Shown: piece by piece, positions 53,957 through 62,076 of the stretch
Numbering within the stretch: position 1 is the stretch's first letter
Layout: each line of letters starts with the position of its first letter
Source: Stigmatella ashevillena
Lineage (GTDB): Bacteria; Myxococcota; Myxococcia; Myxococcales; Myxococcaceae
DNA: 64,000 nt
Assembly: GCF_028368975.1 (NCBI RefSeq)
Contig: NZ_JAQNDM010000002.1
Location: forward strand, 4,334,425 to 4,398,424
Reading direction: 5' to 3'
Notes under the pieces: model-generated
Told to the model about the DNA's origin: nothing
Databases searched by the model: none
What the model saw: the letters and a program-made list of their open reading frames with translations, nothing else
Made by a program: the position numbers and the translations under genes

Positions 53957-55543
53957 TCAGGCCCGGAAGACCTCGACCCCCGCAACCACCGTGGCCAGCA
54001 CCCGCGCGTCCAGCAACGCCCGGGCGGCCCCTTCCACCGGATCCACCGAGAGCGCCACGAAGTCCGCGTCCATTCCAGGCATGAGCCGCCCGCGCCGCCC
54101 TTCCGCGAACGAGGCCCACGCAGGCCCCACCGTGAATCCCTCCAGGGCCTCCTCGGCCGTGAGCCGCTCGTGGGCCCACCAACCGCCCTCGGGCTGGCCC
54201 GCCGCGTCCTGCCGCGTCCGCGCCGCGTACAGCCCCGCCAGCACGTCCGGGTTTTCGATGGGAAAGTCGCTGCCCAGCGCCAGGCACGCCCCCGCGTCTT
54301 TCAGGCTGCGCCAGGCATAGGCCCCCGCAAGCCGCTCCCGGCCGAGCCGCGCCTCCGCCCACCCCATGTCGCTCGTGGCATGCGTGGGCTGCACGCTGGC
54401 CACCAGCCCCGCCGCCCCCAGCCGCTGGATGTCCTCTCGCCGGAGGATCTGCGCGTGCTCCACCCGGTGGCGCAGGCCCCGCGTCCCCGTCTCCTCCGCG
54501 CACTGGAGCAGCACCTCCACCACCAGCGTGTTCGCCCGGTCGCCGATGGCGTGGATGCACACCTGGAAGCCCCGCGCCATGAAGGCCCTCACCCGCGCCT
54601 CCAGTTCCTGGGGGGACAGCAGCAACAAGCCCCGCTGCGCGGCATCATCGCTGTAGGGCTCGTGCAGCGCTGCCCCTCGCGAGCCGAGCGCCCCATCCGC
54701 CAGCAGCTTCACCCCGCGCATCGTCAACAGCCGCCCTTCATGGGGCCCCTGCTCCAGGTACGCGTGGCGCTGCGCTCCCTGCCCGGCCGCCATCGCGTAC
54801 ACCCGCAGCGGCAGCTGTCCCGCCTCGTCCCACGCCCGCAGCGTCTGGAAGGACTCTCGGTCCATCCCCGCGTCGTGCACCCCCGTCAGCCCCACCCGCG
54901 CACAGCGCTCCAGGGCCACCCGCAGCCGCGTCTCCCGCTGCGCATCCGTGGGCTCGGGGAGGACCGCGGTCACCAGGTCCATCGCGTTGTCGATGAGTAC
55001 CCCCGTAGGCTCCCCCGCAGCATCCCGGACGATGAGCCCTCCCTCGGGATCCACCGTCTCCCGGGTGATTCCTGCCCGCCGCAGCGCCTCCCCGTTCACC
55101 CACGAGGCATGGTGGTCTACCCGCGTGAGGCACACGGGCGTCGAGGCAAAGCGCGCGTCCAGCTCCGCCCGGCCCGGAAACGCCTGCCCCGGCCACGCGT
55201 TCTGGTCCCAGCCCTTGCCCAGCAACCAGTTCCCCTGGAAGCAGGTGTCCGGCGCGGCCTCCAACCGCCGCACCACCTCCTGCACCGAGGCAGCTCCCTC
55301 CAGCCGCGCCGTCGTCAGGCTGAGCCCCAGGCCCGCCAGGTGGGCATGGGCATCCACCAGCCCCGGAACAAGCGTGGCTGCCCCCAGATCCACCTCCCGG
55401 GCCTCTGGGCCCGCCGCGGCCCGCACCTCGGCGCGGGAGCCCACCGCGAGCACCTTGTCCCCCCTCACGGCCAGGGCCTGGGCCACGGGCCGGGCTGCAT
55501 CGAGGGTCCTCACTCGCTCCGCGACATAGAGGGTCGTCTTCAC
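53957..55543 (-). CDS. YtcJ-like metal-dependent amidohydrolase
   Basis: 528 residues. Amidohydrolase (YtcJ/LAF3) signature: VDLGAATLVPGLVDAHAHLA (HxH), VKLLADGALGSRGAALHEPY (carbamylated or bridging Lys position), CIHAIGDRANTLVVEVLLQ, HRVEHAQILRREDIQRLGAA and LALGSDFPIENPDVLAGLY (metal Asp). Substrates in the family are typically N-acyl or amide compounds; the actual one is unknown. No signal peptide. The gene converges on the LysR gene with only 15 nt between stops. Confidence 0.9.
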   Translation of the reverse strand: MKTTLYVAERVRTLDAARPVAQALAVRGDKVLAVGSRAEVRAAAGPEAREVDLGAATLVPGLVDAHAHLAGLGLSLTTARLEGAASVQEVVRRLEAAPDTCFQGNWLLGKGWDQNAWPGQAFPGRAELDARFASTPVCLTRVDHHASWVNGEALRRAGITRETVDPEGGLIVRDAAGEPTGVLIDNAMDLVTAVLPEPTDAQRETRLRVALERCARVGLTGVHDAGMDRESFQTLRAWDEAGQLPLRVYAMAAGQGAQRHAYLEQGPHEGRLLTMRGVKLLADGALGSRGAALHEPYSDDAAQRGLLLLSPQELEARVRAFMARGFQVCIHAIGDRANTLVVEVLLQCAEETGTRGLRHRVEHAQILRREDIQRLGAAGLVASVQPTHATSDMGWAEARLGRERLAGAYAWRSLKDAGACLALGSDFPIENPDVLAGLYAARTRQDAAGQPEGGWWAHERLTAEEALEGFTVGPAWASFAEGRRGRLMPGMDADFVALSVDPVEGAARALLDARVLATVVAGVEVFRA

Positions 55544-55560
55544 CCGGCGCAGTCTGCTCC

Positions 55561-55755
55561 TTAAGGGGTGCCGCCGTCTTCTGGGGGCGCGGTAATGGGC
55601 TCCGCGGGCCCCGGAGTCTCCGCGGGCACGCTTTGGACGGGCTCAGGGCCCACCGCATCGATGGGCATCTGGTTCTCCGTCCCGGGCGGCTGGGTCGTAC
55701 GGCAAGCGGAAGCAGCAGTGGCCAAGCAGGCGGCAATGAGCACGAGACGGCGCAT
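55561..55755 (-). CDS. very small lipoprotein
   Basis: 64 residues from the ATG at 55755. Lipobox AASAC (Cys18), then a short Pro/Glu-rich tail with no fold visible. The stop is 17 nt from the amidohydrolase start, in the same direction, so it may be the first gene of that operon. No recognised family. Confidence 0.55.
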   Translation of the reverse strand: MRRLVLIAACLATAASACRTTQPPGTENQMPIDAVGPEPVQSVPAETPGPAEPITAPPEDGGTP

Positions 55756-55853
55756 GGACTCTCCCTTGAGATGTCCGCGGACCCTAGGAAGCGCCTCCGG
55801 GCAGGGCAACCCGCCCAGCCTGCATCCGTTCTCCATCGAATGCCCCGAGGCCC

Positions 55854-56336
55854 TTACTCGGGCCCTCTCGCGGACGGCTCCTCGAAGAGCTCCTGCTTCT
55901 CCAGTTGCATGGCCCGGCGACTGAGCCTCAACGAGGCCATCGCGTAGAGGGCGATGCCTCCCAGGAGGACGACTCCCAAGGAAAAGGACACCACGGGCGC
56001 CACCTCGGGCACTCCGAAGCGCCGCTGCAACAGGTACAGCAGCGACGTCACCACGAAGGAGAGGATGGCCGCGTAGTCCAGCAGCAGCGCCCGGGCCAGC
56101 AGCGCATGCCGCCGGTCCATGATGGCCACCTCCTGGCGCAGCACCCAGCGCCGCCGGTGTCCCTCGGGCAGCGTCCTCCACTCGCGCACCATGTCCCGCA
56201 TCCGCGTGGTGACCCGGGCCACTTGGTTGTCCAACCCCGTCGCCAGGATGCCGCACCCGGACACCATCACCGCGGGGGTCACCGCCGCGCCGATGACCCG
56301 GATGGAGGAGATGTCGACGCCCAGGGTTCCGTCCAT
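55854..56336 (-). CDS. DUF2721-family membrane protein
   Basis: 160 residues from the ATG at 56336, preceded by a purine-rich GAGAGGGG. DUF2721 pattern: a first membrane helix (IRVIGAAVTPAVMVSGCGIL), a charged helical stretch (VARVTTRMRDMVREWRTLPE, HRRRWVLRQEVAIMDRRHAL), then two more helices (ALLLDYAAILSFVVTSLLYL and VSFSLGVVLLGGIALYAMAS). Function unknown. The gene is divergent from the MerR gene, and its start is 75 nt from the MerR -35 box, so both may share control. Confidence 0.75.
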   Translation of the reverse strand: MDGTLGVDISSIRVIGAAVTPAVMVSGCGILATGLDNQVARVTTRMRDMVREWRTLPEGHRRRWVLRQEVAIMDRRHALLARALLLDYAAILSFVVTSLLYLLQRRFGVPEVAPVVSFSLGVVLLGGIALYAMASLRLSRRAMQLEKQELFEEPSARGPE

Positions 56337-56410
56337 GCCCCCTCTCTCCCACTCCCTCGCGCCCCGCCGCAAGCTGACTCGCCAGTGGCAAGTTCCTCTC
56401 AACTGTCGTC

Positions 56411-56439
56411 TTGACACTTAAACTGTCGAGTCTTACAGT
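56411..56439 (+). promoter_or_regulatory. promoter with MerR-type dyad
   Basis: TTGACA (56411-56416), a 17-nt spacer and TACAGT (56434-56439) precede the MerR gene. An inverted repeat, ACTGT (56422-56426) and ACAGT (56435-56439) separated by 8 nt, lies inside the spacer and over the -10 box. A third ACTGT copy is at 56402-56406. Autoregulation by the encoded MerR protein is inferred. A transcript from here would start at about the GTG at 56447, so it may be leaderless. Confidence 0.55.
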
Positions 56440-56446
56440 CAGGTTT

Positions 56447-56938
56447 GTGAGCACGACCAAGGCACAGAGCGAATGGAAGCTGGCGGAGCTGGCCGCCGCG
56501 GTGGGCGTCTCGCCGCGGACGGTGCGCTACTACGTCCAGCGCGGGCTGCTCCCCGCCCCACCGTTCCGGGGGCCGGACACGGTGTATGGCGAGGAGCACT
56601 TGGTGCGGCTCAAGGCCATCCGGGTGCTCCAGGCCCGCTTCCTTCCGCTGGATGCCATCCAGGCGGAGCTGGCACGCCTGAGCCCCGAGGCGCTGCGGGC
56701 GCTGGCCGATGCCGAGCTGCCCACCGCCCTGCTGCCCCCTGCGGTCTCCCCGGAACCGGTCCCGCCCCCAGCGGTGTCCATCCCGGGCCCCTCGGGCGGG
56801 CAGACGGCGGCCAAGGGCTACCAACGGTGGGAGCTGGCACCGGGGCTGGAGCTGCACCTGTCGAACTCGGCGGACGAGAAAACCCGCGCGCTGGCGGAAC
56901 GGATGCGCGCCCTCATCGAACAAGCGGAAGGACGGTAA
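56447..56938 (+). CDS. MerR-family regulator
   Basis: 163 residues from a GTG at 56447; a longer frame from 56411 overlaps the promoter. MerR winged helix: WKLAELAAAVGVSPRTVRYY, VQRGLLPAPPFRGPDTVYGE, EHLVRLKAIRVLQARFLPLD and AIQAELARLSPEALRALADA. No metal-binding cysteines, and a Pro-rich linker leads to a short C-terminal region (GYQRWELAPGLELHLSNSAD), so the signal is not a metal. The next gene starts 6 nt downstream, so the two genes form one operon. Confidence 0.85.
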   Translation: MSTTKAQSEWKLAELAAAVGVSPRTVRYYVQRGLLPAPPFRGPDTVYGEEHLVRLKAIRVLQARFLPLDAIQAELARLSPEALRALADAELPTALLPPAVSPEPVPPPAVSIPGPSGGQTAAKGYQRWELAPGLELHLSNSADEKTRALAERMRALIEQAEGR

Positions 56939-56944
56939 GGCCAG

Positions 56945-59563
56945 ATGAACACTGCGCTGACAAGCTGTGAGCCAAGTGGGCTGTACACCCGCGAAGGGGC
57001 GAAGGTCCCGCTGCAAGGGGTGGAGGTGACCGGAGAGCTGCTCGGGGGCCATGCGCGGGTGCGCGTCCGCCAGCGCTACCTGAACACCGAGCGCCGGCCG
57101 GTGGAAGCCGTCTACGTCTTTCCCCTGCCCTCGGACGGGACGCTCACCGGCTTCAGCATGGAGTGCAACGGCCGCCGCCTCCAGGGCGTGGTGAAGGAGC
57201 GCGAGGAGGCCTTCCGCACGTACGACGACGCGGTCACCACGGGCCATGGCGCCGCCCTGCTCGACCAGGAGCGCCCCAACGTCTTCACCGCGCAGGTGGG
57301 CAACCTGCTGCCGGACGAAGAGACGTGGGTGGAGGTGGAGTTCCTCCAGGCCATCCAGGTGGAGGAGGGCAGCGTGCGCTGGATGCTGCCCACCCTGGTG
57401 GCCCCGCGCTACATCCCGGGCGCGCCCCAGGGAGATCGCACCGCGCATGGCACCGCCGCCCCCACCCAACGTGTCCCGGACGCGGACCGCATCACCCCGC
57501 CCATCGGCGCCGTGGGCTACGGGCTGAAGATCGATCTCCGGGTGGACCTGGGCCGGGAGGTGGTGGTGGAGAGCCCCTCCCATGCGTTGACCTTGCACAA
57601 AGAGGGACAGCAGGTGCGCGTGACGTTCGCGCGCAACGAGGTGGCGCTGGACCGGGACTTCGTCCTCACCGTGCGCAGTCCGGACACGAGCGCCTCGCTC
57701 ACCCCGCTGGTCACCCACCGCCAGGGCGAGAAGCCGGGCACCTTCGCCCTCACCGTGGTGCCCGACCTGCTGGGGCTGGCGGCGGGCCCCAAGCGCCAGG
57801 AGGTGGTGTTCGTGGTGGACACCTCCGGATCCATGGAAGGCGAGAGCCTGCCCCAGGCCCAGGGTGCCCTCCGGCTGTGCCTGCGCCACCTGCGCGAGGG
57901 GGATCGCTTCAACATCATCGCCTTCGATACCTCCTTCCAGACCTTCGCCCCGCAGCCGGCCGTCTTCACGCAGAAGACCCTGGAACAGGCGGACCGGTGG
58001 GTGGCCTCGCTGAGCGCCAATGGCGGCACGGAGCTGCTCCAGCCCATGCTGGCGGCGGTGCAGGGCGTGCCCGAGGGCGTCGTGGTGCTGCTCACGGACG
58101 GACAGGTGGGCAACGAGACGGAGATCCTCCAGGCGGTGCTGCGCGCCCGGAAGACGACGCGCATCTACTCGTTCGGCATCGGCACCAACGTGAGCGACGC
58201 GCTGCTCCGGGACATGGCGCGGCAGACGGACGGCGCGGTGGAGTTCATCCACCCGGGCGAGCGCATTGACGACAAAGTCGTGGCGCAGTTCTCCCGGGCG
58301 CTCGCGCCGCGCATCACGGAGTTGCAAGCCCACTTCGAGGGCGTGGAGGGCACGGAGCTGGCGCCAGCCGAGCTGCCAGCCCTGGTGGATGCCGTGCCGT
58401 GGACACTGCTGGGCCGCTACACCACGCCCGGCCGGGGCAAGGTGACGCTCAAGGGCCGTTCGGGCGCGGAGCCCTTCGTCCTCAGCGTCCCGGTGGACTT
58501 TCCCGCCGTCTCGGACCGGCCCGCGGTGGAGAAGTTGTGGGCCGCCGAGCGCATCCGCGGGTGGGAGTCCGCCGAGCTCGACGGCCGCCGCGCACAGCGG
58601 ATGAAGGAGCGCATCGTCCAGCTCGCCGTCGAGCACCAGCTCGTCACCCGCCACACCTCGTTCGTCGTGGTGGAGGAGCGCACCGGGGAGCGCCGCGCCT
58701 CCGGACAGCCCGAGACGCGGGTTGTTCCCGTCAACGCGCCGGCCGGCTGGGCCATGTTCGATACGGCCAGCCAGAAGGAGCTCCGGGAGGGCGCGCTGCC
58801 CCCGCCTCCACGCGGTGTCCCCATGGGCCCCGCCGCCGCCGCTCCCGCCGCTCCCCGGAGCCGCATGGCCAGCACCGGAGCCCCGGGAAGCGTGCCCAAG
58901 CCGTCCCCTGCACGGGTCCAGAGGGCTCTTGACGTCGACGACGAGACCACGGGCTCCTTCTTCCTGGAGGCCCCCGCCGAGGCGGAGATGGCGCCCGCGC
59001 CCTCTCGCATGGAGGAGGCAGGCGCCTTCCCCATGCCGCCGCCTCCTCCCGCTCCCGCCCCCGCCAAGAAGAAAGGGAGCTTGTTCCAAAAACTCCTCGG
59101 CAAGAGCGAAGCCGACACCCTGGATCAGGCCTCCGCTTCAGAGGCCGCGCGGGCAGCCCCTGAGCCAGGCCCTCGCGGCGGAGAGGACGCCACCGCACTG
59201 CTGTCCCGTCAGCTTGCCAGCGGCTTGTGGGACGGCGCGGGCCCAGGCACGGAGGCCGTGCGCCAGGCTCGCGCCACCGCGCTCGCCCTGCTGGAATTGC
59301 TGCGCCAGGGCATCACCAGCCACCACGCGCTTCACGGCGCGCAGGTGAAGAAGGCGGTGGAAGCCCTCCTCCAGTTGGCCACGGGACTCACCAGCGAGCC
59401 CGAGGTGGCGGAACTCGCCCTGGGGGTGGCGTGGCTGGTGGCCGCCGGGCCCCGGACGCGCGGCCGGATCGCCCAGGCGGCCCAGCCGCTCGCGGGGCTC
59501 AGCGCCCGCATCGGCGACGAGGCGGCCCTGCGCCAGCACGTGGACACCCTCGCAACCCGGTGA
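56945..59563 (+). CDS. VIT and von Willebrand A domain protein
   Basis: 872 residues, no signal peptide. Residues 10-145 are a VIT domain (VPLQGVEVTGELLGGHARVR, QRYLNTERRPVEAVYVFPLP, GVVKEREEAFRTYDDAVTTG and NVFTAQVGNLLPDEETWVEV). Residues about 280-460 are vWA with an intact MIDAS: VVFVVDTSGSMEGESL (DxSxS), then GGTELLQPMLAAVQG and VVLLTDGQVGNE. The remaining about 400 residues are Pro/Ala-rich, then helical (EPEVAELALGVAWLVAAGPR). Cytoplasmic VIT-vWA proteins are poorly understood in bacteria. Coupled to the MerR gene and probably under its control. Confidence 0.9.
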   Translation: MNTALTSCEPSGLYTREGAKVPLQGVEVTGELLGGHARVRVRQRYLNTERRPVEAVYVFPLPSDGTLTGFSMECNGRRLQGVVKEREEAFRTYDDAVTTGHGAALLDQERPNVFTAQVGNLLPDEETWVEVEFLQAIQVEEGSVRWMLPTLVAPRYIPGAPQGDRTAHGTAAPTQRVPDADRITPPIGAVGYGLKIDLRVDLGREVVVESPSHALTLHKEGQQVRVTFARNEVALDRDFVLTVRSPDTSASLTPLVTHRQGEKPGTFALTVVPDLLGLAAGPKRQEVVFVVDTSGSMEGESLPQAQGALRLCLRHLREGDRFNIIAFDTSFQTFAPQPAVFTQKTLEQADRWVASLSANGGTELLQPMLAAVQGVPEGVVVLLTDGQVGNETEILQAVLRARKTTRIYSFGIGTNVSDALLRDMARQTDGAVEFIHPGERIDDKVVAQFSRALAPRITELQAHFEGVEGTELAPAELPALVDAVPWTLLGRYTTPGRGKVTLKGRSGAEPFVLSVPVDFPAVSDRPAVEKLWAAERIRGWESAELDGRRAQRMKERIVQLAVEHQLVTRHTSFVVVEERTGERRASGQPETRVVPVNAPAGWAMFDTASQKELREGALPPPPRGVPMGPAAAAPAAPRSRMASTGAPGSVPKPSPARVQRALDVDDETTGSFFLEAPAEAEMAPAPSRMEEAGAFPMPPPPPAPAPAKKKGSLFQKLLGKSEADTLDQASASEAARAAPEPGPRGGEDATALLSRQLASGLWDGAGPGTEAVRQARATALALLELLRQGITSHHALHGAQVKKAVEALLQLATGLTSEPEVAELALGVAWLVAAGPRTRGRIAQAAQPLAGLSARIGDEAALRQHVDTLATR

Positions 59564-59687
59564 GGGCTGCTCCCTGACGAAATCGACTTCGTCCACTTCG
59601 AGAACCGGGACTGAAGCCTCTCGGGACAGAAGACAAAAGCCATGACAGGAGGTTGACCGCGCCGGGCCCACGCCTCACGCTTCCCCC

Positions 59688-60587
59688 ATGGAGCGGCAGA
59701 ATCCAGACAACCCCGGCGCCTTTCCTCAAGCCCCCTCGCAGGAAGAATGGGACGCGATGGACGAGGAGGCGCGGGCGCGGGTGCTCAACTCCCTGCCTGG
59801 AGAGGTGACGTGGGAGGAGATGGCCCCTCCGGAGGGAGACCGTCACTTCCAAGCCAAGGTTCGCGCCCTGGACGCGCTCCGTGGCTACTTCACGCGCCAG
59901 AAGCGGCGGGTGTACCTGGCGGCCGAGCTGCCCGTGTACTACCCGGCGAAGAAACGGTTCGCGCCGGACCTGTTGGCCGTGCTCGATGTGGAGACGCACG
60001 AGCGGGATCGGTGGGTCGTCAGCGCGGAGGGCAAAGGGTTGGACTTTGTCCTCGAGGTGCACGTGGGCGGAGACCGGAAAAAGGACTCCGAGCTGAACGT
60101 GGAGCGGTATGCCCAGTTCGGCATCCCCGAGTACTTCGTCTACGACCGGGCCCGGCAACGGCTCTTCGGCTGGCGTCTGCCCGCGTCAGGGGCCAAGGCC
60201 TATATGCCCATCCTGGCGCAACACGGACGCTATGCCTCGGAACAGCTCGGGTTGGAACTCCAGATCGAGGATGGACGGCTGCGCTTCTGGGCAGGCCACG
60301 CTCCCCTTCTGGAATCCGATGAGTTCATCTCCCGCTTGGAACACTTGATGGCCGCCATCCAGCTGCGCGCGGATGAAGAAACCCGCAGGGCGGAGGAAGA
60401 GGCCCAGCGCGCGCAGGAAGAGGCCCAGCGCGCGCAGGAAGAGGCCCAGCGCGCGCAGGAAGAGGCCCAGCGCCGTCAGGACATGGAGCATCGTCTGGCC
60501 GAGGAGACTCGGCGGCGCGAGGAGGCCGAGCGGCGGCTGGCCGAGGTCCAAGCTGCCCTGGAGCGCCTGGAGAAAAATCAGCGCTGA
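59688..60587 (+). CDS. Uma2/DUF820-type nuclease-fold protein with repeat tail
   Basis: 299 residues. The core fits Uma2/DUF820 restriction-endonuclease-fold proteins: VYLAAELPVYYPAKKRFAPD (Asp), LLAVLDVETHERDRWVVSAE and GKGLDFVLEVHVGGDRKKDS with the ExH variant in place of ExK, then NVERYAQFGIPEYFVYDRAR and LFGWRLPA. This family is expanded in myxobacteria and cyanobacteria; its role is unclear. The tail is a coiled coil containing three perfect 21-nt tandem repeats (QRAQEEA, 60396-60473). The upstream 120 nt hold no other gene. Confidence 0.8.
   Translation: MERQNPDNPGAFPQAPSQEEWDAMDEEARARVLNSLPGEVTWEEMAPPEGDRHFQAKVRALDALRGYFTRQKRRVYLAAELPVYYPAKKRFAPDLLAVLDVETHERDRWVVSAEGKGLDFVLEVHVGGDRKKDSELNVERYAQFGIPEYFVYDRARQRLFGWRLPASGAKAYMPILAQHGRYASEQLGLELQIEDGRLRFWAGHAPLLESDEFISRLEHLMAAIQLRADEETRRAEEEAQRAQEEAQRAQEEAQRAQEEAQRRQDMEHRLAEETRRREEAERRLAEVQAALERLEKNQR
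60396..60473 (+). repeat. tandem 21-nt repeats in the Uma2-type gene
   Basis: Three full copies and most of a fourth of a 21-nt unit (GAAGAGGCCCAGCGCGCGCA plus G) with no differences. They encode repeated EEAQRAQ heptads of a coiled coil. Perfect identity suggests recent expansion by slippage. Confidence 0.9.
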
Positions 60588-60612
60588 CCTGGGCGGCTTC
60601 GGAAGACCCTCC

Positions 60613-60915
60613 TCAGAAGGCGCCGCGTGAAGACGGCAAGCGCGGGCGCCCGTTCAAGTCCTTCGGAACGCCCTCCACGTCCGGCACCGGCCGGTACTGC
60701 TGCACCTGGCGGACCATGTAGAAGGCCGCCGCGGACAGCACGCCGAGATCATCCAGCCAGCCCAGCAAGGGCAACACGTCCGGGATCGCATCCACGGGAG
60801 ACAGGAAGTAGAGCACGGCGAACACGCCCGTGAGCTTCTTCCACAGCGGCACGCGTCCATCGCGAAGGTATCCGAAGAAACGGGTCCCCATCCCCCGAAG
60901 GCCAGTCACGTTCAT
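60613..60915 (-). CDS. YkvA/DUF1232-family protein
   Basis: 100 residues. DUF1232 signature: LWKKLTGVFAVLYFLSPVDA, IPDVLPLLGWLDDLGVLSAA and AFYMVRQVQQY. A small membrane-associated family present in most bacteria; the PDxIPD motif at the end of the first hydrophobic helix is its hallmark. Function unknown. The gene converges on the Uma2-type gene, leaving 25 nt between stops. Confidence 0.9.
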   Translation of the reverse strand: MNVTGLRGMGTRFFGYLRDGRVPLWKKLTGVFAVLYFLSPVDAIPDVLPLLGWLDDLGVLSAAAFYMVRQVQQYRPVPDVEGVPKDLNGRPRLPSSRGAF

Positions 60916-60976
60916 GCCCCCTCATACGCATGGGGAGGCACGGCGATTGCGTCCCGTTCCGCCCCACGCCCGGCGC

Positions 60977-62050
60977 CTAGGTGGGCGACCGTTCATCCGG
61001 CGGAGGATCCTCGAGCACCACGGCCTTGCCCACCACCTCCAGGCGCACCCTGTCCCCTGGACGCAGCAGGGCCTCCGGCCCCCCACGCACCGTCAGCTCC
61101 ATCCCCGCGCACCCCACGGTGAACTCCACCCCGTGCCCTTGGAACTCACGCGAGAGCACCTCCGCGCGCAGGGCGCCTCCCACGGCCACCGCGTCCTTGT
61201 CGGGCACGAGCCGCAGGCTCTCGGGCCGCAGGGACAGCAGCACGGGCCCCTTGGCCTCCCCTTGCAACGGGAGAATCCCGAGCGCCGTCCGAGCCCCGTT
61301 GCCGAAGGCGCTGCCCGGAACCAGGTTGGTGCCCCCGAGAAACCACGCCACGAAGGCGCTGCGCGGCGTGGTGTAGACCACCTCGGGCGTCCCAGCCTGC
61401 TCCACCTTCCCGGCGCGCATCACCGCCAACCGGTCCGCGAAGGCCATCGCCTCTTGCTGGTCGTGCGTGACGAGCACGACGGCCGTCTCCAGGGACTTGA
61501 GCACCCGGCGCACCTCGCTCCGGGTCGTGGCCCGCAGCGCCGCATCGAGGCTGGAGAAGGGCTCATCGAGGAGCAACACCCGCGGTCCCGGGGCCAGCGC
61601 CCGGGCCAGCGCCACCCGCTGCTGCTGGCCTCCCGAGAGCGTGTGGGGCATTCGCGCCTCGAAGCCGCCCAGCCCGAACAGCTCCAGCATGGCGCGGGCG
61701 CGGGTCACTTGCTCCCGGCGCGGCAGCGCATCCAGGCCAAAGGTGACGTTGTCCAACACGGACAGGTGGGGGAAGAGGGCAAAGTCCTGGAACACCATGC
61801 CCACCCGGCGCTGGTCCGGCGGAAGGAACGCGCCCGGCCCGGACAAGAGGCGGTCCTCCAGCGTGACGGTGCCCGTGTCCGGCCGCTCGAACCCGGCCAC
61901 GAGCCGCAGCGTCGTCGTCTTGCCGCAACCCGAGGGACCGACCAGGGCCAGCGTCTCACCGGGGGCCAGTTCCAGGCAAAGCCCGTCCACCGCGGCGGTG
62001 CCACCGGCGGTGTAACGAAGGGTGACCTGATCGAGCGAGAGCAGCGGCAT
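60977..62050 (-). CDS. ABC importer ATPase, iron type
   Basis: 357 residues from the ATG at 62050. Walker A LALVGPSGCGKTTTLRLVAG, Q-loop VFQDFALFPHLSVLDNVTFG, signature LSGGQQQRVALARALAPGPR, Walker B VLLLDEPFSSLD and H-switch VTHDQQEAMAFADRLAVM, followed by a C-terminal regulatory OB-like domain with VLLSLRPESLRLVPD. Part of a ferric-iron importer of the FbpABC type, judged by the permease and binding protein. The start is 26 nt from the permease stop, in the same operon. Confidence 0.92.
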   Translation of the reverse strand: MPLLSLDQVTLRYTAGGTAAVDGLCLELAPGETLALVGPSGCGKTTTLRLVAGFERPDTGTVTLEDRLLSGPGAFLPPDQRRVGMVFQDFALFPHLSVLDNVTFGLDALPRREQVTRARAMLELFGLGGFEARMPHTLSGGQQQRVALARALAPGPRVLLLDEPFSSLDAALRATTRSEVRRVLKSLETAVVLVTHDQQEAMAFADRLAVMRAGKVEQAGTPEVVYTTPRSAFVAWFLGGTNLVPGSAFGNGARTALGILPLQGEAKGPVLLSLRPESLRLVPDKDAVAVGGALRAEVLSREFQGHGVEFTVGCAGMELTVRGGPEALLRPGDRVRLEVVGKAVVLEDPPPDERSPT

Positions 62051-62076
62051 CGCGCCCAGGCGCGTACACCAATCCC

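Noticed and set aside
56399-59089. 896-codon open frame antisense to MerR and VIT-vWA genes
   Set aside because: His/Gly/Arg-rich and without motifs; a shadow.
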